This document shows, in pieces, positions 9,127 to 17,300 of a stretch of DNA of 64,000 nucleotides. This DNA comes from Nioella sp. MMSF_3534 (GTDB lineage: Bacteria; Pseudomonadota; Alphaproteobacteria; Rhodobacterales; Rhodobacteraceae): positions 1 to 64,000 of the forward strand of contig NZ_JASHJX010000007.1 in the NCBI RefSeq assembly GCF_030732985.1, in the 5' to 3' direction. Below the pieces are notes generated by a model. The model ran no database searches. It saw only the letters and a list, made by a program, of their open reading frames with translations, and had not been told where the DNA came from. A program made the translations under genes and the position numbers. Numbering within the stretch: position 1 is the stretch's first letter; every line of letters begins with the position of its first letter.

Positions 9127-10053
9127 TCAGACGCCGAGGCACCAGCGCATGATTGCCTTCTGCGCGTGCAGACGGTTTTCGGCCTCGTCGAAGATCACCG
9201 AATGCGGGCCGTCCATGACGGCGCTCGTGGCCTCGTCGTCGCGATGCGCGGGCAGGCAGTGCATGAACAGGCTGTCAGGCTTGGCATGGGCCATCAGCGC
9301 CTCGTTCACCTGATAGCCGCGCAGCTGGTTGTGCCGCCGTTCGCGGGCCGATTGCGGATCGTGCATCGACACCCAGGTATCGGTGACGACAAGATCGGCC
9401 CCTTCGACGGCCTTTTGCGGGTTGCGCTCGATGGTGACATTGGCGCCGCGCGCGCGGGCCTCGTCGATGAAGACCTGTTCAGGGTCGAGCGGCGGCGGGC
9501 CGGAAAAGGTCAGGTCAAAGCCGAACTGCCCCGCCGCATGGGCGAAGCTGGCGAAGACATTGTTGCCATCGCCGCACCACACGACCTTCTTGCCCTTGAT
9601 CGGACCGCGATGCTCCTCGAAGGTCATGATGTCGGTCATGATCTGGCAGGGGTGGCTGCGATTGGTGAGGCCGTTGATGACGGGAACGGTGGCATATTCC
9701 GCCATTTCCTGAAGCGTTGCTTCCTCGAAGGTGCGGATCATGATCAGGTCGACATAGCGGCTGAGCACACGGGCGGTGTCGGCGATGGTCTCACCATGGC
9801 CAAGCTGCATGTCGCTGCCCGACAGCACCATGGTCTGCCCGCCCATCTGGCGCACGCCCACGTCGAAGGACACGCGGGTGCGGGTCGAGGGCTTCTCGAA
9901 GATCAGCGCGACCATGTGGCCGGCCAGCGGTTGCTCGTCATCCGGCGTGCCCTTGGGGCGGCCATTGCGGGCGTCCTTCATCACGCGGGCGTGGTCGATC
10001 ATCTGCCGAAGGTCGGCGGGATCGGTGATGTTGATATCCAGAAAGTGTTTCAT
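9127..10053 (-). CDS. argF: ornithine carbamoyltransferase
   Basis: Catalyses ornithine plus carbamoyl phosphate to citrulline in arginine synthesis (cytoplasm). The 308-aa product has the carbamoyl-phosphate motif STRTR, the HPCQ motif, and the ornithine-binding HCLPAHR motif near the C-terminus. Length and motifs are complete. It lies downstream of argD in the same direction, separated by about 120 bases, so the two probably form an operon. A hairpin follows the stop. Confidence 0.97.
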   Translation of the reverse strand: MKHFLDINITDPADLRQMIDHARVMKDARNGRPKGTPDDEQPLAGHMVALIFEKPSTRTRVSFDVGVRQMGGQTMVLSGSDMQLGHGETIADTARVLSRYVDLIMIRTFEEATLQEMAEYATVPVINGLTNRSHPCQIMTDIMTFEEHRGPIKGKKVVWCGDGNNVFASFAHAAGQFGFDLTFSGPPPLDPEQVFIDEARARGANVTIERNPQKAVEGADLVVTDTWVSMHDPQSARERRHNQLRGYQVNEALMAHAKPDSLFMHCLPAHRDDEATSAVMDGPHSVIFDEAENRLHAQKAIMRWCLGV

Positions 10054-10174
10054 GTCAGTGCCTTGTGTTGGGCCGCAGTACGGACGGCCCCGAGGAATGG
10101 GAAAGGGGGCGGGCTGTCCCTATCCTCGTCGGTGGCCGAAATAGGCCGGTTCGAAAAAGCCGCGCCCGGACATG

Positions 10175-11353
10175 CTATTGACCTTCCAGCGCCGTGGCAG
10201 CGGCGTCAAGCCGGGTCAGCGCCTCTCCGATCTCGTCTTCGGTCAGTGTCAGCGACGGCAGCAGGCGCACCACGTTGTCCCCGCCCGGGACAGTCAGCAC
10301 CAGTTGATCATAACCTGCATTAACCACGTCCATATTGGGCACCTTGCACATGAGCCCGAGCATGAAGCCCTCGCCGCGCACACCCGCGAAGATATCGGGG
10401 TGGCTTGCCACCAGCCCCTCCAGCTTCTGCCGCAAGAGCCCCGCGCGGCGGTTCACATCGTCAAGGAAGCCATCGCGCGTGATCTCGTCCACCACGGCAC
10501 AGCCCACGGCACAGCCAAGCGGGTTGCCGCCATAGGTCGAGCCATGCGTGCCCGGGGTCATGCCGCAGGCGGCCTCTTCGGTTGCCAGCAACGCGCCGAG
10601 CGGGAAGCCCCCGCCGATGCCCTTCGCGACCATCATGATGTCGGGCGTGATCCCCGCCCATTCATGGGCGAAGAGCTTGCCTGTCCGGCCCATGCCGCAC
10701 TGGATTTCGTCGAGGATCAGCAGAAGCCCGTGTTCGTCGCAGAGGTCGCGCAGGCCCTTGAGGCAGGCGTCGGGCAGCGGGCGGATGCCGCCCTCGCCCT
10801 GCACGGGCTCGATCATGATCGCGCCCACCTCGGGCCGCGCCGCGGCCTCGCGCAGCGCGTCATGATCGCCGAAGGGCAGGGTGATGAAGCCGGGCAGAAG
10901 CGGGCCGAAGCCCTTGGTCAGCTTCTCGGATCCGGCGGCTGAGATCATGGCGATCGACCGGCCGTGGAACGAGCCGTCGAAGGTGATGATCGTCGTCCGT
11001 TCCGGCTGGCCCTTCTCGTGCCAGTACTTGCGCGCCATCTTGACGGCCAGTTCACCTGCCTCGGTGCCCGAGTTGCAGAAGAACATCGTGTCGGCGAAGG
11101 TATGTTCCACCAGCCGCTCGGCCAGCGCCTCCTGCTGGGGCACGTTATAAAGGTTAGATGTGTGCCAGAGCGCGTTCGCCTGGTCGGTCAGCGCCTTGAC
11201 CAGCGCCGGATGCGCATGGCCAAGCGCGGTCACCGCGATGCCGCCGCCGAGATCCAGAAAACGTCGGCCATCCGCTTCCACGAGCCAGGCCCCTTCGCCC
11301 TTGACGAAGGAGAGAGGTGCACGGGAATAGCTGGGTAGAACCGGCGTGATCAT
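10175..11353 (-). CDS. argD: acetylornithine aminotransferase
   Basis: A class-III PLP aminotransferase (392 aa) that makes N-acetylornithine in arginine synthesis. Visible features are the N-terminal GRRFLDLGGGIAVTALGHAHP, the cofactor-binding NSGTEAGELAVKMAR, the LILDEIQCGMGRTG region and the Schiff-base lysine in MVAKGIGGGFPLGA. ATG 11353 has a good AAGGAGAT site; an upstream start at 11389 lacks one. It is followed by argF. The promoter region is shared with palindrome cluster B. Confidence 0.95.
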   Translation of the reverse strand: MITPVLPSYSRAPLSFVKGEGAWLVEADGRRFLDLGGGIAVTALGHAHPALVKALTDQANALWHTSNLYNVPQQEALAERLVEHTFADTMFFCNSGTEAGELAVKMARKYWHEKGQPERTTIITFDGSFHGRSIAMISAAGSEKLTKGFGPLLPGFITLPFGDHDALREAAARPEVGAIMIEPVQGEGGIRPLPDACLKGLRDLCDEHGLLLILDEIQCGMGRTGKLFAHEWAGITPDIMMVAKGIGGGFPLGALLATEEAACGMTPGTHGSTYGGNPLGCAVGCAVVDEITRDGFLDDVNRRAGLLRQKLEGLVASHPDIFAGVRGEGFMLGLMCKVPNMDVVNAGYDQLVLTVPGGDNVVRLLPSLTLTEDEIGEALTRLDAAATALEGQ

Positions 11354-11433
11354 GGCGATCTCCTTGGGGTGAGTTGAAGAAACGGCCATGCCTCAAAGCC
11401 CATGCGAAGTCAACGAAATCAGGGGCTGAGACG

Positions 11434-11533
11434 GAAGAGTTTTCCGGAAAACTCTTCTTTGCGCCGGGAAAAATCTTCCGGAAGATTTTTCGGCGACTGA
11501 CGCACTTGCGAAAATTCTTCTGGAAGAATTTTC
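11434..11533. repeat. cluster B: three 24-nt palindromes upstream of argD
   Basis: The three palindromes of cluster A occur again here, at 11434-11457 (arm GAAGAGTTTTC), 11468-11491 (arm GAAAAATCTTC, the reverse orientation of the cluster A copy) and 11510-11533 (arm GAAAATTCTTC). Arms are perfect 11-mers and only the 2-nt centres differ. They lie just beyond the stop of the thioesterase gene and upstream of argD, so transcription termination between the two minus-strand genes is a plausible role. Confidence 0.85.
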
Positions 11534-11539
11534 TGGTGC

Positions 11540-12028
11540 TCACGCCATCGCCATGATGATGCAGGTGGTGGAGCCTGTTGCGTAGAGTTTCCCGTCCTCA
11601 GTTCCGCGAATGGTGCCCTCGGCCACACCGGTCGACCGGCCCGAATGGGACACAATCCCCTCAGCGATGATTTCGGTGCCAAGCGGGATGGGCCGTGTGA
11701 TATTCACCTTGTATTCCAGCGTTGTGTAGACTGACCCTTTCGGCACTTTCGTCATCACCGCGCAGGCCATGCAACTGTCCAGCAGCGTCCCGTACCAGCC
11801 GCCATGCACCGTACCCATGGGGTTGCAGTGGTCAAAAAGCGGCGCGCCGCGAAAGATCACCCGTCCATCCTCGACGGTATCGACGTGATAGTTCAGGGTT
11901 CTCGCAATGGGTGGATTGGGCAGGAGGCCGTCGCGGATCGCTTCCATGAACGCGAGGCCTGACATGGAAAGGAGCGTGTCGCGATCCGCGATTTCTGCGG
12001 GTGTGGAGGCGAAGAACGGGTTGGGCAT
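11540..12028 (-). CDS. PaaI-like hotdog-fold thioesterase
   Basis: A 162-aa single-domain protein. The motif HCNPMGTVHGGWYGTLLDS is the typical active-site helix of PaaI/YdiI thioesterases, which hydrolyse acyl-CoA or aromatic acyl-CoA thioesters. Later segments YTTLEYKVNITRPIP and EGIVSHSGRSTGVAEGTI complete the fold. ATG 12028 gives the normal length; the frame opens further to 12367 only by reading over the metF end. The native substrate cannot be inferred. Confidence 0.85.
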   Translation of the reverse strand: MPNPFFASTPAEIADRDTLLSMSGLAFMEAIRDGLLPNPPIARTLNYHVDTVEDGRVIFRGAPLFDHCNPMGTVHGGWYGTLLDSCMACAVMTKVPKGSVYTTLEYKVNITRPIPLGTEIIAEGIVSHSGRSTGVAEGTIRGTEDGKLYATGSTTCIIMAMA

Positions 12029-12159
12029 AGGGCGATCCGGGCAATCTGGGTGTCCAGACCAGCATGCCCAACTGGCCTGCGCCGCTGCAATCCTGCTCTG
12101 ACTGCGGCGGCGCGAGGTGACGCAACGTTTCAGCTGGTCCAGCGGAAGACCGGGGGGTG

Positions 12160-13032
12160 TTACGCCACCTCTGCCAGGGTGACGCGCGGTGTGACGCCGA
12201 GCGCGGCGCAGACATCGCGGGTCAGGTCGGGGCTGTTGAGCGTGTAGAAATGCAGGTCTTTCACGCCCTCTTCCAGCAATTCGGTACAGAGCTCGGCGCA
12301 AAGCGCGGTGGACAGCAGCTGTTCCCGTCCGTCGCGGATGGCGGCGGCGTAGGCTTCGTCCAGCCATGTCGGAATGACCGCCCCACAGCGGCTGGCAAAG
12401 CCGCGAACGCGGGTCCAGTTGTTCACGGGCAGGATGCCGGGGATGATCTGCGCGGTGATCCCCGCCGCGGCACAGGCATCGCGGAACCGCAGGAAGCTGC
12501 CGGTCTCGAAGAAGAACTGTGTGATCGCCGTGGTCGCGCCTGCATCCACCTTGCGCTTGAGATAGTCGACGCAGGCCTGCAGATCGGCGGCTTCGGGATG
12601 CGGCTCGGGGTAGGCCCCTACGGCGATGTCGAACTTGCCGGTTTTGGCCAGTGCCTCGACCAGTTCGACCGAGGACGCGAAGCCATCGGGATGGGGCCGG
12701 AAACCCGACGCACCCTTGGGGGGATCGCCCCGCAAGGCAACGATGCGCGTCACGCCCGCCTGCGCGTAGCTGTCGGCAATGGCCAGCGTGTCTTCCCGGG
12801 TGGCGTCGACGCAGGTCAGATGCGCGGCGACATTGACGCCGTAATTGCCATGGATCGTCTTCACCGCGTCATGGGTCAGGTCGCGGGTGGTTCCGCCCGC
12901 GCCATAGGTGACGGACACGAATTCGGGGGCCAATGGCGCGAGGGTGCCGAGCGTGTCCCACAGGCGGAACGAGGCCTCCAGCGATTGCGGGGGGAAGAAC
13001 TCGAAGGAAACGTTTGGGGTCGGCAGGGTCAT
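12160..13032 (-). CDS. metF: 5,10-methylenetetrahydrofolate reductase
   Basis: Reduces methylene-THF to methyl-THF for methionine synthesis (FAD enzyme, cytoplasm). The 290-aa protein begins with the family signature SFEFFPPQS, followed by FVSVTYGAGGTTRD, ALRGDPPKG and the ITQFFFETGSF region. An upstream ATG at 13044 is possible, but the GAGGA site suits 13032 better. It faces a MetR-like regulator across a 96-base gap, the classic met arrangement. Confidence 0.95.
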   Translation of the reverse strand: MTLPTPNVSFEFFPPQSLEASFRLWDTLGTLAPLAPEFVSVTYGAGGTTRDLTHDAVKTIHGNYGVNVAAHLTCVDATREDTLAIADSYAQAGVTRIVALRGDPPKGASGFRPHPDGFASSVELVEALAKTGKFDIAVGAYPEPHPEAADLQACVDYLKRKVDAGATTAITQFFFETGSFLRFRDACAAAGITAQIIPGILPVNNWTRVRGFASRCGAVIPTWLDEAYAAAIRDGREQLLSTALCAELCTELLEEGVKDLHFYTLNSPDLTRDVCAALGVTPRVTLAEVA

Positions 13033-13085
13033 TTTGGGATACATCCTCGATGCTGTTGCACAAGGATGTGACATGGATAGAATGC

Positions 13086-13098
13086 TGAGGCAAACTCA
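13086..13098. promoter_or_regulatory. candidate MetR box in the metF-metR gap
   Basis: TGAGGCAAACTCA is a perfect inverted repeat (TGAG-N5-CTCA) midway between the divergent metF and LysR-type genes. It resembles the enterobacterial MetR consensus TGAA-N5-TTCA with one symmetric change in each half. Confidence 0.5.
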
Positions 13099-13128
13099 TA
13101 ACATTCATCATCAACATGAGTCCGGCTA

Positions 13129-14037
13129 ATGCATATCGAGTTCCGCCACCTGCGCACCATCAAGGCCATCCATGACGAGGGGGGGCTGGCCAAGGCGGCT
13201 GACCGGCTGCACATCACGCAAAGCGCGCTCAGCCACCAGATCAAGGGGCTGGAGGATCAGGCTGGGATGGAGCTGTTTGTCAGGCGATCCAAGCCGATGA
13301 AACTGTCGCCGGCCGGGCTGCGCCTGCTGCGGCTGGCCGAGCAGATATTGCCGCAGGTGGCTGCGATGGAGGAAGAATTCCGTGCCATGCAGCAGGGTAA
13401 GGTCGGGCGTCTTCATATCGCCATCGAATGCCATGCCTGCTTCGAGTGGCTGTTGCCGGTTCTGGAACAGTTCCGCGTCGCCTGGCCGGATGTGGATGTC
13501 GATATTCGCCCCGGTCTGCAATTCGAGGCGCTGCCTGCCCTGATGCGGGAAGAGGTCGATCTGGTGATCTCCTCCGACCCCGAGGATCTGCCCGGTGTCG
13601 ATTTCTCGCCGCTGTTCGACTACGAGCCGGTCTTTGTTGCCTCGTCCGAACACCCGCTGGCGGCCAAGCCCTTCATCATGCCCGAAGATTTTCAGGATGA
13701 GCTGCTGATCACCTACCCGATGGAACGCAGCCGGCTGGATGTGTTCAGCCAGTTCCTGAAACCCGCAGGGGTGGAGCCGCGCGCGGTGCGGCAGGTGGAA
13801 TTGTCTGCCGTGATCCTGCTGCTTGTGGCTTCCAACCGCGGGGTCACGGTACTGCCTGACTGGGTGGTGCGCGAACAGCGGAGCAATTCCAGCTATGTTA
13901 CGCGGCCGCTGACCGAAACCGGCCTGACCCGGCGCATGTACGGGGCGACGCGGGTCGAGGATACGACGAAACCCTTCATGTCCCATGTGCTGAAACTGGC
14001 CCGGACAGAGCCGGTAAAGCTGCAAAGACGCGGCTGA
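13129..14037 (+). CDS. metR: LysR-type regulator, MetR-like
   Basis: A 302-aa LysR-type regulator. The N-terminal winged helix-turn-helix reads LRTIKAIHDEGGLAKAADRL then TQSALSHQIKGLEDQ, and residues from about 90 form the co-inducer domain (GRLHIAIECHACFEWLLP). The CHACFEW stretch and the divergent position next to metF support assignment to MetR, the homocysteine-responsive activator of methionine genes. It probably binds the TGAG-N5-CTCA repeat in the intergenic gap and regulates both metF and itself. Confidence 0.85.
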   Translation: MHIEFRHLRTIKAIHDEGGLAKAADRLHITQSALSHQIKGLEDQAGMELFVRRSKPMKLSPAGLRLLRLAEQILPQVAAMEEEFRAMQQGKVGRLHIAIECHACFEWLLPVLEQFRVAWPDVDVDIRPGLQFEALPALMREEVDLVISSDPEDLPGVDFSPLFDYEPVFVASSEHPLAAKPFIMPEDFQDELLITYPMERSRLDVFSQFLKPAGVEPRAVRQVELSAVILLLVASNRGVTVLPDWVVREQRSNSSYVTRPLTETGLTRRMYGATRVEDTTKPFMSHVLKLARTEPVKLQRRG

Positions 14038-14252
14038 ACCGGCCCGAATGAGGCGCGGATGTGGCTGGTTCTTGTCAGCTTTCCGCAAATTGTTCTCATC
14101 TCGCCAACAATCGCCGTCTTCTTAGCCGGAAATGGCCCGGGCAAGCCCCGAAAACCGACCCAATCGGACCTTAGCACGATCACAGAACAATAATGTGAAA
14201 GCAGTGCAATGCAGGCCGGAAACCGGGTTTTCCCAAGGGATTTTCTCCTTGT

Positions 14253-14318
14253 GACCGACAGGCGCGCGACCAATTGGATGGTCGTGTCGGTCGGGACGTC
14301 CTGCGTTGCAGGAGGTCC
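14253..14318 (+). promoter_or_regulatory. structured 5' leader hiding the ribosome binding site of the RTX gene
   Basis: Two adjacent hairpins precede the start codon. The first pairs 14253-14260 (GACCGACA) with 14285-14292, and 14267-14272 (CGACCA) with 14279-14284. The second pairs 14294-14304 (GGACGTCCTGC) with 14308-14318 (GCAGGAGGTCC), with one mismatch and a 3-nt loop. Its right arm contains the whole Shine-Dalgarno AGGAGG (14310-14315), 8 nt before ATG 14324. A weaker 5-bp hairpin lies at 14234-14251. The rest of the 284-base gap (14038-14252) shows only a 6-bp inverted repeat (14089-14094/14106-14111). Confidence 0.6.
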
Positions 14319-14323
14319 GAGTA

Positions 14324-17300
14324 ATGCCTGACGCACTTGAACTGAACGTCACCACCACGACCGACGCCACGACGATTGCCCAGACCATTTTCGGGGACGG
14401 CATTCAGGTGGTGTCCGCCACGCTGACCGGCGCAGCGACCCAGGCCGGGACCTATTCGGGCGGCGACGCGGTCTCTGGTGGGGTGGTGCCGAGCGACAGC
14501 GGGGTGATCCTGTCGACCGGCAATGCCACCGATTTCACGACGGGGGGGACCGGGACAAACACCAATACCAGTGCCGGGACATCCACCGGCCATGGCGGGG
14601 CGGGGGACGCGGACCTCGATGCGATCTCGACCACCTCGACCTTCGACGCGGTGGTTTTCGAATCCACCTTCATTCCCGATGACGACTACATCACGATGCA
14701 GTTCGTCTTCTCGTCCGAGGAATATCTGGAATATGTGAACTCCGGTGTGAACGATACGCTCGGGGTCTGGGTCAATGGCAGTTTCGTGCCGCTGACCAGC
14801 TCGGGCGATACGGTGTCCATCGACACGGTGAACGACACATCGAATTCAAACCTCTATGTCGACAACCCGGCGGCGACTGACACCTACAATACCGAGATGG
14901 ACGGGTTCACCATCACCCTGTCTTTCAAGGCGCCGGTTAATCCGGGCGAGGAAAACACCATCAGGATCGGCCTCGCCGATGGCGGCGACAGCGCCTATGA
15001 CACCAACGTCCTGATCGCGGCGGACAGTATCCAGACCGTTGCCCTGGCCTTCGAGGATCATGTCACGCTAGAGGCCAACACCACCGCCGTGATCGACGTT
15101 CTCGAAAACGACCGCGACTCCTCCGGCGACGGGCTGTCCATCACCGAGATCAACGGGCAGGCCGTGGTTCCGGGCGACTCCGTGACCCTGAACACCGGCG
15201 AAGTCGTAACGCTGAACAGCGACTACACGTTCTCCGTCGAAACGGACGCGGATCTGGGGGAGACCGTCTTCACCTACACGGTCGAGAACGGCGACGGCGT
15301 CAGCGATGTCGGGTATGTCATTATTCAGACCGTGGCCGATGCCCCGCTTGACGGCATTGTCGAGGGAAGTGGCACGGACGATGTCATTGACGCGACCTTC
15401 ACCGGCGATCCCGAAGGCGACATGATCGACGCGAATGACGCGATCGGCGTGAACGGGACCACCGGAAACGACGACTATGTCCTCGCGCATGCTGGCGACG
15501 ATTCCGTTGTGACCGGAGCAGGCGATGACATCGTCGAGGGGGGCGACGGCAATGACACGATCTTTGGCGGCAACGGGCAGGCCAATGATGACGCCACTGC
15601 ACCTTTCGATGGCGATGACAGCCTCGTCGGGGGGGCCGGGGATGACTTTCTCTACGGTGAAGCGGGCAGCGATACGCTGATCGGCGGCACTGGCAATGAC
15701 AACCTGTCGGGCAGCATCGGTAATGACAGCCTTTCAGGCGGGGACGGCAACGACAGTTTCGATGGCGGCGCGGGCGACGACACGATCGACGGTGGCGCCG
15801 GGGCCGACTACATTTTCGCCGACAATGCGCTGAACCAGGGCGATGACAGCGTCGATGGCGGCGCGGGCAATGACACGGTGATCACGCTGGACGGGGCTGA
15901 CACCGTCGATGGCGGCACCGGCGATGACGTGATCATGACCGGCGGCGATGCTGACCTCATCCAGCTTTCCAATGGCTTCGGCAATGACACGATCACCGGC
16001 GGCGAGACGTTTACGGCGGGCGGTGCGGATGACGATACGCTGGATATGTCTGCGGTTACGTCGGGTGTTGAGCTGGACCTGACGTCGAACGACCCCGAAG
16101 CGGGCAGCGTCTTCGAGGTGGGAAGTGCCGGGGGCGACACCGATTTCACCGAGATCGAGAACATCATCCTCAGCGCCGGGCGCGACACGGTGCATCTGGC
16201 CGATGGCGGCGGTCAGGACGCGGTTGGCGGCTTCGACATTTCCGATTCCGGCGATGGCACGGCGGTCGATCAGCTCGATGTCAGCAAGCTGACCTCGGAC
16301 GGCGGCACCACGCCGGTGACCACCACCGATGTGACCGTGACAAGCGATCCCTATGGCAATGCGGTGCTGACCTTCCCGGGTGGCGAGAGCATCACCCTGG
16401 AAGGCGTCAACCCGCTGAACCTGTCCACGGTTGACGATCTTGTCGCCATCGGCATCCCCGACGGGCGCGATTACATCGTCGAGGGCACCAGCGGTTCGGA
16501 TACGATCGACGCGGGCTATAACGGTGACCCGGAGGGCGATCTGGTCGATGCGAACGATGCGTTGAACGGGTCCAATGACGATGTGATCGAAGCGGGGGCC
16601 GGGAATGACTCCGTCGTGGCTGGCGCGGGCGATGACTCGGTTCAGGGCGATGCGGGCAACGACACCATCGAGGGCGGCGCTGGCGCCGACACGCTGCGCG
16701 GTGGCACTGGCGACGACTCGATTGAGGGTGGTGACGGGGACGACGACCTCTATGGCGACGAAAACTCCGACACGATCATCGGCGGTGCAGGCAACGACAC
16801 AGTCGATGGCGGGACAGGCGCGGACAGCATCGACGGCGGGGCGGACGACGACTCGATCAGCGGCGGCGACGGCGATGACACGATCATCGGCGGTGCGGGC
16901 GATGACTGGCTGCGCGGCAGCGTCGGCAATGACGAGATGTGGGGCGGCACCGGGGACGATTACATCTGGGCCGGTTTCAACGACGACACGATCCGCATCG
17001 AGAACGATTTCGGCAATGATACGATCGAGGCCGAGGGCATCAACGAGGTCACCGGCGACGTTCTGGACCTCAGCCTTGTCACCGACGACCTGACCATCGA
17101 CCTGACCGGGTCCAACCCCGAAGCAGGCACGTTCAGCGACGGCATTTCGACCGCGCAGTTCAACGAGATCGAGAACATCATCCTTGGTGGCGGGCGCGAT
17201 ACCATAACCCTGGCCGATTTCGGCGGCGCGGATATCGTCCAGGCCTTTGACATGACCGACAGCGGCGACGGCTCGACCAATGACCAGCTCGACGTGTCGG

